64,000 nt of DNA. It comes from Mycobacterium sp. AZCC_0083. GTDB taxonomy: Bacteria > Actinomycetota > Actinomycetes > Mycobacteriales > Mycobacteriaceae. The DNA is taken from contig NZ_JACHGP010000014.1 in NCBI RefSeq assembly GCF_014202335.1, positions 124,001-188,000 on the forward strand, written 5' to 3'. A model generated the notes under the pieces. It did not search any database, was not told where the DNA came from, and saw nothing but the letters and a program-made list of their open reading frames with translations. This document shows, piece by piece, positions 16,405 to 24,889 of this stretch (positions are counted from its first letter, which is position 1; each line of letters begins with the position of its first letter). A program made the translations under genes and the position numbers.

Positions 16405-17352
16405 ATGGAAATCAACGACAAGAGCAAGAGCGTTGGGTGGATCGGCGCCGGACGCATGGGCTACGCGCTCATCGAACGCCTGTTGGATGCCGGTCACGAC
16501 GTGTCGGTGTACAACCGCACCCGGTCCAAGGCGGAGCCACTGGCCGCGCGGGGCGCGAAGCTGGTCGACACCCCAGCACAACTCGCCGATCGCGACGTCG
16601 TCTTCGTCATGGTTGCCGCATCCGACGATCTCGAGCACGTGATCGTCGGCGAGGACGGGCTTCTCACCGCGGACGACTCACCCCAGATCATCATCGACTG
16701 CTCGACCGTCTCGGCGGCCATCTCGGAGAAGATCCGCGGCCTGGCCGCCGCCAAGGGGACCGCGTTTCTGGCCGCGCCGGTCAGCGGCAACCCGAAGGTG
16801 GTCAGGTCGGGCAAGCTCACCCTCGCGGTCTCGGGTCCGCGGGAGGCCTACGAGAGCACCGAGCACCTGCTGCGCCCTCTCGGCCGGGGCGTCACCTACG
16901 TCGGTGAAGGCGAAGTCGCCCGACTCGTCAAGATCTGCCACAACGTCTTCCTCGGCGTGGTCGCGCAGTCGCTCGCCGAGATCACCGTGCTCGCCGAGCA
17001 GGGGGGCACCAGCCGGCAGGCGTTCCTGGAATTCCTCAACAACTCAGTCATGGGATCGGTCTTCACCCGGTACAAGTCGCCTGCCTTGGTGAACCTCGAC
17101 TTCACGCCCACGTTCACGAACGTGTTGTTGCGCAAGGACTTCGACCTCGGACTCGAAGCCGCCCGCGAGTACGGCGTGCCGATGCCCGTCGCCGCGGTGA
17201 CCGCCGAAATGGTGTCGTCGGCGGTCGGTGCCGGCTACACCAGCGAGGACTTCGCGACCTTGCTGCTGGAGCAGGCCAGGCGCTCGGGAGTGGAGTTGGT
17301 CTCCGAAGAGGCCGACGTCGACGACGGCCTGGGAATCCCCGCGGATGAGTGA
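16405..17352 (+). CDS. NAD(P)-dependent beta-hydroxyacid dehydrogenase (3-hydroxyisobutyrate dehydrogenase family)
   Basis: 315 residues from ATG, with GGGAGAG upstream. The Rossmann start is VGWIGAGRMGYALIERLLDAGHDVSVYNRT. The substrate loop is FLAAPVSGNPKVVRSGKL, where GGxxGA-type motifs vary in the family. The catalytic Lys lies in GEVARLVKICHNVFLG. It catalyses oxidation of a beta-hydroxyacid, or the reverse reduction of a semialdehyde, in the cytosol. It ends 8 bases inside the next gene, so both are co-translated. With the best operator of the island just upstream, it is probably a late pathway step. Confidence 0.88.
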   Translation: MEINDKSKSVGWIGAGRMGYALIERLLDAGHDVSVYNRTRSKAEPLAARGAKLVDTPAQLADRDVVFVMVAASDDLEHVIVGEDGLLTADDSPQIIIDCSTVSAAISEKIRGLAAAKGTAFLAAPVSGNPKVVRSGKLTLAVSGPREAYESTEHLLRPLGRGVTYVGEGEVARLVKICHNVFLGVVAQSLAEITVLAEQGGTSRQAFLEFLNNSVMGSVFTRYKSPALVNLDFTPTFTNVLLRKDFDLGLEAAREYGVPMPVAAVTAEMVSSAVGAGYTSEDFATLLLEQARRSGVELVSEEADVDDGLGIPADE

Positions 17353-18592
17353 CTCGCGACCGCTTCCGGCGCCCGGCCACATGGGTGTCGACTACGAAGA
17401 ACGCGTCGACTTCGCCAGGCTCCGCAACTACCGGCTCGGTCGAGCGAAGGCGGCGCTGGAGGCCAGTGAGTGCGGTGCGTTCCTGCTGTTCGACTTCTAC
17501 AACATCCGCTACACGACCCAGACCTGGATCGGTGGCGCGCTCGGCGACAAGATGACGCGGTACGCGTTGCTCACGCGTACGGCCGACGATCCTTGGTTGT
17601 GGGACTTCGGTTCTGCGGTACGCCATCACAAGCTCTACTCGAACTGGCTGCCCGACGAGAACTGCCGCCCCGGCATGCTCGGCATGCGGGGTGCCGTCGC
17701 GCCGTCGGCAGGCCTGATGGTGTCGGCCATCCGCGAGATCAAGGGAATCCTCGAGGACGCCGGCCTGAGCGACGCCCCGGTCGGGCTCGACATCGTCGAG
17801 CCCGCATTCCTGTTCGAGATGCAGCGGCAAGGTTTGAACGTCGTCGACTGCCAGCAGCGCATGCTCGACGCGCGGGAGATCAAATCCGCCGACGAGATCA
17901 TGCTGCTCACCCAGGCGGCCGCGATGGTCGACGGGGTCTATCAGGACGTCTTCGAGGCACTCAAGCCCGGGATCCGGGAGAACGAGATCGTCGCGCTGGT
18001 GAATCAGCGGCTCTACGCGATGGGTTCGGATCAGGTGGAGGCCGTCAACGCGATCAGCGGGGAGCGGTGTAATCCCCACCCGCACAACTTCACCGACCGG
18101 CTCATCCGGCCGGGGGATCAAGCCTTCTTCGACATCATCCACAGCTTCAACGGCTATCGCACGTGCTACTACCGCACGTTCAACGTCGGCAGCGCGACCT
18201 CCAGCCAGCACGACGCCTACACCAAGGCCCGCGAATGGATGGACGCATCAATCGACATGGTCCGGCCCGGCGTCGGCACCGACGAGGTGGCCGCCGTCTG
18301 GCCGAAGGCGACCGAGTTCGGCTTCGACAACGAACTCGCCGCGTTCGGACTGCAATTCGGGCACGGCCTCGGCCTGGGCCTGCACGAGCGCCCGATCATC
18401 TCGCGGCTGAACTCGATGACCGAGCCGATCGAGCTCAAGGAGGGCATGGTCTTCGCTCTCGAGACGTATTGCCCTGCCTCGGACGGTTATTCGGCCGCAC
18501 GCATCGAGGAAGAAGTGGTCGTTACCGCCGATGGGCCGCGGATCCTGACGCTGTTCCCGGCACAGGAACTCGTCATCGCCAACAAGTACTGA
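17345..18592 (+). CDS. M24-family metalloprotein (Xaa-Pro peptidase/DddP-like) with altered metal site
   Basis: 415 residues; the ATG overlaps the dehydrogenase stop by 8 bases. The creatinase N-domain spans about residues 1-170 and the pita-bread domain the rest. Candidate metal ligands are Asp263 (FFDIIHSF), His340 (GHGLGLGLHE), Glu373 (ALETYC) and Glu388 (RIEEEV). The second canonical Asp, usually about 11 residues after the first, is Cys274 (GYRTCYYRTF), so the dinuclear site is altered. M24 relatives with changed sites include non-peptidase lyases and hydrolases such as DddP and ectoine hydrolase. In this operon it more likely acts on an island intermediate than as a peptidase. Confidence 0.82.
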   Translation: MSDSRPLPAPGHMGVDYEERVDFARLRNYRLGRAKAALEASECGAFLLFDFYNIRYTTQTWIGGALGDKMTRYALLTRTADDPWLWDFGSAVRHHKLYSNWLPDENCRPGMLGMRGAVAPSAGLMVSAIREIKGILEDAGLSDAPVGLDIVEPAFLFEMQRQGLNVVDCQQRMLDAREIKSADEIMLLTQAAAMVDGVYQDVFEALKPGIRENEIVALVNQRLYAMGSDQVEAVNAISGERCNPHPHNFTDRLIRPGDQAFFDIIHSFNGYRTCYYRTFNVGSATSSQHDAYTKAREWMDASIDMVRPGVGTDEVAAVWPKATEFGFDNELAAFGLQFGHGLGLGLHERPIISRLNSMTEPIELKEGMVFALETYCPASDGYSAARIEEEVVVTADGPRILTLFPAQELVIANKY

Positions 18593-18609
18593 GCCCAGCG
18601 CACGTACGA

Positions 18610-18638
18610 GCGGCCGCCATCAACGTGATGGCGGCCGC
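18610..18638. terminator. Strong hairpin terminator between convergent genes
   Basis: A perfect 13-base stem GCGGCCGCCATCA / TGATGGCGGCCGC with an ACG loop, followed on the plus strand by a moderately T-rich run (TTCGTCGTCGTTGTGTT). It lies between the ends of the M24 gene (18592) and the E2 gene (18699), so it can stop both transcripts. Confidence 0.8.
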
Positions 18639-18698
18639 TTCGTCGTCGTTGTGTTCGTGCATTGTGACCGGCTCGGGGCCGGATCACGTTCTGCGCGT

Positions 18699-19925
18699 TC
18701 AGATCAGCACGGTCAACGGATTCTCGATGCGCCTGACGAAGGCCGCCATCCACGTCGCGGCCACCGCACCGTCGATGACCCGGTGATCGGCCGACAGCGT
18801 TACGGTCATGATCGTGCCCACCCTCAGTTCGCCATCGACGACGACGGGCCGCTGGATGGCACCGCCGACGGCGAGGATGCCGGACTGTGGCGGGTTCAGG
18901 ATCGCGGAGAACTCCGTGACGCCGAACATCCCGAGGTTGGACACCGAGAAGCTGCCACCTTCGAGCTCGTGCTGTTGGAGCCGCCCGTCCCTGGCGCGCC
19001 GAGCGAGATCGGATGTCTGAGTGGCTATTGTGGACAGCGACGCGGTGTGCACGTCGCGCAGCACCGGCGTCAGAAGGCCGCCGTCCACTGCTACGGCCAC
19101 CGCGATGTCGGCGCCCTCGTAGCGGCGGATCGAGTCGCCATTCCAGATCGCGTTGGCGTCGGGTACCTCGATCAGGGCCCCGGCAACCGCTTTCAAGATG
19201 AAGTCGTTGAGCGACACCTTGAGTGCGGCGGCCGCATTGACGTTACGCCGCAACTCGAGCAGTTCGTCGACCCGGCAATCCGCGGTGACGTAGAAGTGCG
19301 GCACCGTCGTCTTGCTTTCAGTGAGACGGCGTGCGATGGCCTTGCGCATCGGCGTGAGTGGAACATCCGTGAAACCCGTTGCCGGTCGGTTTGATTCGAC
19401 GGCGGCCGCAGTGCGCAGCGGTTGCGGTGTGGGGGTGGGTTCAGCGAGCGGCAGCCGTTCCAGATCACGCCGCACGATCCGCCCACCGGGGCCGGTGCCG
19501 TTCACGCTCTCGAGCTCGATTCCACGTTCGCGCGCAAGCTTTCGCACCAACGGGGTGGCGAACAGTCGCCGCCCATTGGCCACCGAGGCGGGCTCGGCGA
19601 CACCAACGGTGGCGAGTTCGGGCTCAGGTGTGGGGGACACTGCGACGCCGTTGTGCGCGGCGGTATCGATGTCCGCATCGGTCTCGCCTGGCGCCAACAC
19701 CACGGCGATGGGCTCTCCCACTGCTATCGTCGAGCCCGGTTCGGCGATCAGCCGGGCCACGATCCCGTCCACTTCCGAGACGTATTCGACGACGGCCTTC
19801 TCGGTTTCGATCTCGGCGAGCGGGTCACCAATGGCGATCTCCTGTCCCACTGACACGAGCCAGGTCTGAATGACGGCCTCGCCTGCATTGGCCAGCACCT
19901 CGGGCATCCGCACGACGGTGGCCAT
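18699..19925 (-). CDS. 2-oxoacid dehydrogenase E2 component (dihydrolipoyl acyltransferase)
   Basis: 408 residues; ATG and upstream stop overlap as TGATG (19923-19927). One N-terminal lipoyl domain carries the lipoylated Lys43 in EIETEKAVVEY. A proline/alanine-rich linker and an E3/E1-binding domain follow (FATPLVRKLARERGI...GTGPGGRIVRRDLERL). The catalytic domain ends with SADHRVIDGAVAATWM (His381, Asp385). It transfers an acyl group from the E1-bound TPP adduct to CoA. A lone lipoyl domain plus a fused E1 suggests an acetoin- or branched-chain-type complex. No E3 gene is nearby, so a lipoamide dehydrogenase from elsewhere is presumably used. Confidence 0.9.
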   Translation of the reverse strand: MATVVRMPEVLANAGEAVIQTWLVSVGQEIAIGDPLAEIETEKAVVEYVSEVDGIVARLIAEPGSTIAVGEPIAVVLAPGETDADIDTAAHNGVAVSPTPEPELATVGVAEPASVANGRRLFATPLVRKLARERGIELESVNGTGPGGRIVRRDLERLPLAEPTPTPQPLRTAAAVESNRPATGFTDVPLTPMRKAIARRLTESKTTVPHFYVTADCRVDELLELRRNVNAAAALKVSLNDFILKAVAGALIEVPDANAIWNGDSIRRYEGADIAVAVAVDGGLLTPVLRDVHTASLSTIATQTSDLARRARDGRLQQHELEGGSFSVSNLGMFGVTEFSAILNPPQSGILAVGGAIQRPVVVDGELRVGTIMTVTLSADHRVIDGAVAATWMAAFVRRIENPLTVLI

Positions 19926-22111
19926 CAGCGCACACCCATTGCTGCACGGACTTTCTCCAGACCGGCGACGACTTCCTCGGTCCTGGCGATGGCGGCGCGT
20001 TCGAGCACCCTGGAGATGCTCGGTGACGCCTCCGTACCTGACACCCGTTCGACGGGCTGGTCCAACCAGTCGAAGAGCCTGCGCTGAATCTCGTCGGCCA
20101 GCCAGCCACCGTACGAGCTGCCACGCGCGCCCTGTTCGACGATCAAGACCGCGTTGGTCTTTCGGACGCTGGCGGTGATGGTGTCCCAGTCGATTGATGC
20201 GCGGTCCAGCCACCGAAGATCGATCAGTTCGGCGTCGACGTCGGTCGCCTCGATCGCCTCGAGGCAGTGGTTCACCATCGACAGGTAGCTGATCACGGTG
20301 ACCTCGGAGCCTGCCCGCCGGATGGCGGCACTGCCCGGCGGGATGACGTAGTCGAGATCGCCCTCGGGGACCTTGTCGGCGATGCCGTAGAGGTCGATGT
20401 GCTCGATGACGAGGACCGGATCCTGTAGGGCCAGAGCGGCGTTCATCAGCCCGACGTAGTCGGCGGCCGTCGATGGCGCGACGATCCGCCAACCAGGGCT
20501 GGTCACGAAGATGCCCGCAGGGTCCATCAGGTGCTGAGACCCGTAGCCCGCGCCCATCGCAACCTTGGTGCGCAGCACGAACGGCACCGGGTTGTCACCT
20601 CCGAACATGTGCCGCGCCTTGCCGATCTGGTTGAACACCTGGTCGGCGGCCACCCACATGAAGTCGGGGTACATGAACTCGACAACCGGCCGGAATCGGC
20701 CGTCGAGTGCCATTCCGCCGCCGATGCCGCTGAACGCGTTCTCACTGATGGGGGTCCCCACCAACCGGCTCTCGCCGTACTTCGCCAGGCCCTTCGTGGC
20801 ACCGTTGGTGCCGCCGTTCAGATGGTGGACGTCCTCGCCGAACACCACGATGCGATCGTCACAGGCCATCCGGCGGTCCATGACGCCGGCCACGGCATCG
20901 ACGAATTTCACCGAGCGCCATGGACCTTCGTGTTTCGTCGGTTCCAGGGTGGTGAGTGATCCGAGCTCGCTTGCATCACCGCGCATCCCGACGTCGACGA
21001 AGCCGGGATCGGGCCACAGTTCTGGACGTATGCGACGCTTGCCTGCATTGTCGGGGTCGTCCTCGAGCAGCTCGGCCGTGGCGGCCGTCATCGCAGCCTG
21101 CGCCTGGCTGCGCACCGACGCCACCCCCGCCTCGTCGATCAAGCCGAGCGCGATCATCTCGCGCGCGACCCGGTCGAGCGGATCACGAGAGCGCCAGTGC
21201 GCCTCCTCCTCCTTGTCGCGGTACCCGAACGCACTGCCGGGATAGGGCCCGTTCTGGTGGAAGAACCGGTAGACCTCGACTTCGATGACTGCGGGCCCCT
21301 CACCGCTGCGCATCCGTTCGGCCGCCTGCTCCGTGGCCAGGTGCACGGCCAACGGGTCCATGCCGTCGACGCGCCAGCAAGGAATGCCGAATCCCTGGCC
21401 TCGCACCGACAGCCGAGGATCGGCGGTGATCTCTTCGACCCGGGTGGACACGGCGTACAGGTTGTTCTCGATGAAGAAGCAGAACGGCAGCTTCCATGCT
21501 GCGGCGAGGTTCATCGTCTCGAGCACGGAGCCAATCTGGCTGGCTCCGTCACCGAAGTAGCTGATGGTGAGATCGCTGGTACCACTGTGTTTTTGGGCCC
21601 AGGCGTTGCCCGCGCCCATCGGCACGCCGCCACCGACGATCGCGTTGGTGCCAAGGGCGCCTGCTTCGAACCACTGCAGGTGCATGGATCCGCCGCGGCC
21701 GTGACAGTAGCCCTGGGCCAGCCCGAGGATCTCGGCCAACGTCCGTTGCAGCACCCGCTGGATCTTGGGGGACACCGCTGCGGCGGGATCGATCACACCG
21801 CCCGTGACGTGCGTCAGGGCCTTGGCGAGGAACTGGTGGTGACCGCGGTGTGATCCGTTGACGGCGTCGGTGGAGCGAAGGCCGACGATGGATCCAACCG
21901 CGCCGCCTTCCTGCCCGATGCTCGAGTGTGCCGGGCCATGCACCAGTCCTTCGCCTGCCAACTCCAGGACGGATTCCTCGAAGGCGCGGATGAGATGCAA
22001 CTCGGCGAGCATGGTGCCGAGAAGCTGTGGCGATGCGGCTTTCCAGTCCTCGGCGGTGGTCGACAGTTCGATCCAGGCGGAGCCGGTCTCGAGGCGTTGT
22101 TCGCGTGGCAT
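19925..22111 (-). CDS. 2-oxoacid dehydrogenase E1, alpha and beta subunits fused
   Basis: 728 residues from the ATG at 22111, which has GGGGAC just upstream; a TTG at 22168 extends the frame but lacks a ribosome site. The alpha half has the TPP motif YFGDGASQIGS (near residue 186) and the region GYCHGRGGSMHL. The beta half starts near residue 399 (RSVKFVDAVAGVMDRR) and contains IVVFGEDVHHLNGG and a transketolase C-terminal domain (VTVISYLSMVNHCLEAIE). Most bacteria encode alpha and beta separately, although fused forms occur. It decarboxylates a 2-oxoacid and hands the acyl group to the E2 encoded next to it. Confidence 0.9.
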   Translation of the reverse strand: MPREQRLETGSAWIELSTTAEDWKAASPQLLGTMLAELHLIRAFEESVLELAGEGLVHGPAHSSIGQEGGAVGSIVGLRSTDAVNGSHRGHHQFLAKALTHVTGGVIDPAAAVSPKIQRVLQRTLAEILGLAQGYCHGRGGSMHLQWFEAGALGTNAIVGGGVPMGAGNAWAQKHSGTSDLTISYFGDGASQIGSVLETMNLAAAWKLPFCFFIENNLYAVSTRVEEITADPRLSVRGQGFGIPCWRVDGMDPLAVHLATEQAAERMRSGEGPAVIEVEVYRFFHQNGPYPGSAFGYRDKEEEAHWRSRDPLDRVAREMIALGLIDEAGVASVRSQAQAAMTAATAELLEDDPDNAGKRRIRPELWPDPGFVDVGMRGDASELGSLTTLEPTKHEGPWRSVKFVDAVAGVMDRRMACDDRIVVFGEDVHHLNGGTNGATKGLAKYGESRLVGTPISENAFSGIGGGMALDGRFRPVVEFMYPDFMWVAADQVFNQIGKARHMFGGDNPVPFVLRTKVAMGAGYGSQHLMDPAGIFVTSPGWRIVAPSTAADYVGLMNAALALQDPVLVIEHIDLYGIADKVPEGDLDYVIPPGSAAIRRAGSEVTVISYLSMVNHCLEAIEATDVDAELIDLRWLDRASIDWDTITASVRKTNAVLIVEQGARGSSYGGWLADEIQRRLFDWLDQPVERVSGTEASPSISRVLERAAIARTEEVVAGLEKVRAAMGVR

Positions 22112-22177
22112 GTCCCCTACTTCCGTTGACCGCGAGCGATCGGTGGCACTGGCGGCGGTCTCAGTCAACGTACGCCG

Positions 22178-22251
22178 ATTGGATCCACTTTGGCCAGTAT
22201 TTGCTACAAAAATGCAGAAATCTGGACTATTGTGGCGGCATTGGATCCACT
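22178..22251. promoter_or_regulatory. Two direct copies of ATTGGATCCACT in a divergent promoter, likely GntR/FCD sites
   Basis: Identical 12-mers at 22178-22189 and 22240-22251 share the palindromic core TGGATCCA, 62 bases apart start to start. They sit between the divergent E1 and VOC genes. The region between them is unusually A/T rich for this window (TTTGCTACAAAAATGCAGAAATC), as expected of a promoter. FCD-type GntR regulators often bind short TGG-NN-CCA palindromes, and such a regulator is encoded at 22815. Confidence 0.65.
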
Positions 22252-22264
22252 AGCGGGAGGTTGT

Positions 22265-22789
22265 ATGGCGCTGCCAGGTCTGGTCGGTACTGATCACGTC
22301 GGCTTCACCGTGCCCGATCTCGAAGAAGCCCACGACTTCTTCGTGCGGGTTCTGGGTTGCACGCACGTCTACACGCTCGGCCCTTACGCGCACGATGACG
22401 ACTGGATGCGCGAACATCTCAACGTCCACCCGCGCACCGTGATGCGACGGCTGCACTTCTACCGATGCGGCACGGGAGCCAACTTCGAGGTGTTCGAGTA
22501 CGAGCCTGCGGAGGCCGCGGCGCCCATCCCGCGCAACAGCGATATCGGCGGCCACCACCTCGCTCTCTACGTCCACGACATCGACGCCGCTGTCGAATAC
22601 CTTCGCGCCGAAGGCATTCGGGTACTTGGCGAACCGACGGCCAGCAGCAATGCCAGCGCAGGCCAGCGATGGGTGTACTTTCTCAGTCCCTGGGGCATGC
22701 AGTTCGAGCTGGTGAGCTTCCCTCGCGGGAAAGAATACGAGAAGGACGCCGCGGTGCTGTTGTGGAACCCGAACACCCCGGCGCAGTGA
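22265..22789 (+). CDS. VOC-superfamily (glyoxalase/dioxygenase fold) protein
   Basis: 174 residues from ATG with GGGAGG a few bases upstream. The two beta-alpha-beta-beta-beta modules show as LVGTDHVGFTVPDLEEAHDFF and IGGHHLALYVHDIDAAVEYL, ending in WGMQFELVSFPRG. His11, the His of HHLALYV and the Glu of FELVS are the usual metal ligands. It could be an extradiol-type dioxygenase, an epimerase or an isomerase; the reaction is not readable. The next gene starts 26 bases later, so it is probably the first gene of a unit with the GntR regulator and aldehyde dehydrogenase. Confidence 0.82.
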   Translation: MALPGLVGTDHVGFTVPDLEEAHDFFVRVLGCTHVYTLGPYAHDDDWMREHLNVHPRTVMRRLHFYRCGTGANFEVFEYEPAEAAAPIPRNSDIGGHHLALYVHDIDAAVEYLRAEGIRVLGEPTASSNASAGQRWVYFLSPWGMQFELVSFPRGKEYEKDAAVLLWNPNTPAQ

Positions 22790-22814
22790 AGCCCTAACAC
22801 CGATCGGAGCCAGG

Positions 22815-23480
22815 ATGGCGCAACCCCAGGTGCGTGACGGTGTCACCGGAGCACGTGTCGCTGACGAACTGCGCGCGGCCATCTTGCACGGCGCCCATCC
22901 GCCAGGTACCCGGCTGCGCCAAGAGGAACTCGCCGCGCAGTACGGGGCCAGCCGCGTGCCGATCCGGGAGGCGCTGCGGACCCTGGAGTCCGAGGGCCTC
23001 GTCACGACGGTGGCCAACGCCGGCGCGTGGATCGCACGCCTGAGTGCCGACGAGTGCGCCGAGCTGTACCAAGTCCGCGAGCGGATCGAGCCGCTTCTGT
23101 TGCGCTACAGCCTGCCCCATCTCACGCCTGCCGACGTCGACCGCCTCGGCGAGCTGGCCGAGGAGATGAGCAACACCCGCGATACCGAGCACTTCCTGGC
23201 GTTGGACCGGGAGTTCCATCTCGGCAGCTATCGCGCGGCGGAGACGACGTTTCTGCGCCCAACGGTCGAACGGCTGTGGAACGCCACCCAGCACTACCGC
23301 CGTGCCTTCACCCGGTTACTGGACGACGACAGCAACCGGATCGTGCACGACGAACACCACATGCTGGTGGCGGCGATCCGGGAGAACGATCCCGACGAGG
23401 CCGAGCGCGTGCTGTTCGGCCACATCCGCCGTACCCGACTGCAGCTGACACGTCACCCCGAAGTCTTCGCTAGCAAGTGA
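22815..23480 (+). CDS. GntR family transcriptional regulator (FCD subfamily)
   Basis: 221 residues. The winged HTH covers GARVADELRAAILHGAHPPGTRLRQEELAAQYGASRVPIREALRTLESEGLV. The all-helical FCD ligand domain follows, with metal-ligand candidates in LALDREFH, NATQHYRR and VHDEHHMLVAAI. FCD regulators sense small organic acids. The neighbourhood (E1/E2, aldehyde dehydrogenase) suggests it responds to a carboxylic-acid intermediate. The TTGGATCCA sites at 22178-22251 are its best candidate operators. Confidence 0.9.
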   Translation: MAQPQVRDGVTGARVADELRAAILHGAHPPGTRLRQEELAAQYGASRVPIREALRTLESEGLVTTVANAGAWIARLSADECAELYQVRERIEPLLLRYSLPHLTPADVDRLGELAEEMSNTRDTEHFLALDREFHLGSYRAAETTFLRPTVERLWNATQHYRRAFTRLLDDDSNRIVHDEHHMLVAAIRENDPDEAERVLFGHIRRTRLQLTRHPEVFASK

Positions 23481-23494
23481 AAGGAATCGCACAC

Positions 23495-24871
23495 ATGGCA
23501 ATCGCAACCATCAACCCGACCACGGGGGAGACCGTCGAGACGTTCGAACCCCACGACGACACCGAGGTGGCGCGCCGCATCGCGGAGGCCGCCGCGGCTG
23601 CCGATGCGTTGCGTGACACGACGTTTGCTCAACGTGCCCAGTGGATGAACGCCACCGCGGACATCCTGGAGGCCGACGTCGAGCGGGTAGCCCGGATGCT
23701 CACTCTCGAGATGGGCAAGCCCCTTGGCCAGGCCCGCGGCGAAGTACTCAAGTGCGCGAAGAACATGCGGTTCTACGCCGAGCACGCGGAGTCCTTCCTC
23801 GCCGACGAGCCACTCGCCGATGCCTCGACGGTGTCGGCGTCGCAGGCCTGGACGGTGTGGCAGCCGCTCGGCGTCGTGCTGGCGGTGATGCCATGGAATT
23901 ACCCACTGTGGCAGGTCATCCGATTCGCCGCGCCTGCGTTGATGGCAGGCAACACCGGTCTGCTCAAGCACGCGTCGAACGTGCCGCAGTCCGCGCTCTA
24001 CCTCGATGACCTTTTCGACAAGGGCGGCTTCCCGACCGGCTCGTTCCGCACGTTGTTGATCGGCTCGGCCGGCGTCGAGGCGGTCATCTCCGACGATCGG
24101 GTCAAGGCGGTCACCTTGACTGGCTCGGAACCGGCAGGTCGCTCCGTCGCATCTACGGCAGGCGGTCAGATCAAGAAGGCGGTGCTCGAACTGGGCGGCT
24201 CCGATCCCTTCATCGTGATGCCCAGCGCGGACCTCGACGAAGCGTCCACGGTCGCGGTCAAGGCAAGGACCTCCAACAATGGCCAATCCTGCATCGCAGG
24301 AAAGCGTTTCATCGTCCACACCGACGTCTACGACGAGTTCGCCAGCCTGTTCGTCTCGAAGATGAAGGCTCTGGTGGTCGGTGATCCGATGGACGAAGCC
24401 ACCGACGTCGGGCCCATTGCCACCGCGTCCGGACGCGACGACCTGACCGAACTGGTCGACGACGCGGTGGCCAAGGGTGCCCAGGTGCTCACCGGTGGCG
24501 GTGCTCCCGATGGCCCTGGCTGGTTCTACTCGCCGACCGTGCTTGCCGGTCTGACCGATGAGATGCGCGTGGTGATGGAGGAGACGTTCGGGCCGGTCGC
24601 CTCTCTCTACAGGGTCGCCGATCGCGACGAGGCGGTACGGGTGGCCAACCAGACCACCTTCGGGCTGAGCTCGGCAGTGTGGAGCAATGATGCGGCAGAA
24701 CAGGACTGGTTCATCGGCCATCTGGACGCCGGTGCGGTGTTCCTGAACGGTATGACGGTGTCCTACCCGGAGTTGCCGTTCGGCGGGGTCAAGGACTCCG
24801 GTTACGGCCGCGAGCTGGCTGCCGCGGGGATCCGCGAGTTCTGCAACCTCAAGACCGTCTGGAAGGCCTAA
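23495..24871 (+). CDS. NAD(P)-dependent aldehyde dehydrogenase (succinate-semialdehyde dehydrogenase-like)
   Basis: 458 residues from ATG, with GAAAGGA upstream. The general base is Glu232 in LELGGSDPF and the nucleophile Cys266 in NNGQSCIAGKRF. NAD-site phrases VMPWNYPLWQV and LTGSEPAGRSVAS are present. The length and the PWNYP phrase fit the shorter succinate-semialdehyde dehydrogenase (GabD-like) branch. The preceding GntR stop is 14 bases away, so it is in the same operon. It likely oxidises the aldehyde product of this catabolic branch to an acid. Confidence 0.9.
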   Translation: MAIATINPTTGETVETFEPHDDTEVARRIAEAAAAADALRDTTFAQRAQWMNATADILEADVERVARMLTLEMGKPLGQARGEVLKCAKNMRFYAEHAESFLADEPLADASTVSASQAWTVWQPLGVVLAVMPWNYPLWQVIRFAAPALMAGNTGLLKHASNVPQSALYLDDLFDKGGFPTGSFRTLLIGSAGVEAVISDDRVKAVTLTGSEPAGRSVASTAGGQIKKAVLELGGSDPFIVMPSADLDEASTVAVKARTSNNGQSCIAGKRFIVHTDVYDEFASLFVSKMKALVVGDPMDEATDVGPIATASGRDDLTELVDDAVAKGAQVLTGGGAPDGPGWFYSPTVLAGLTDEMRVVMEETFGPVASLYRVADRDEAVRVANQTTFGLSSAVWSNDAAEQDWFIGHLDAGAVFLNGMTVSYPELPFGGVKDSGYGRELAAAGIREFCNLKTVWKA

Positions 24872-24889
24872 CCGTCCCCGCCGCTAGTG

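Noticed and set aside
22112..22168. TTG start extending the fused E1 by 19 residues
   Set aside because: No ribosome-binding sequence there, while the ATG at 22111 has GGGGAC upstream and fits the divergent promoter.
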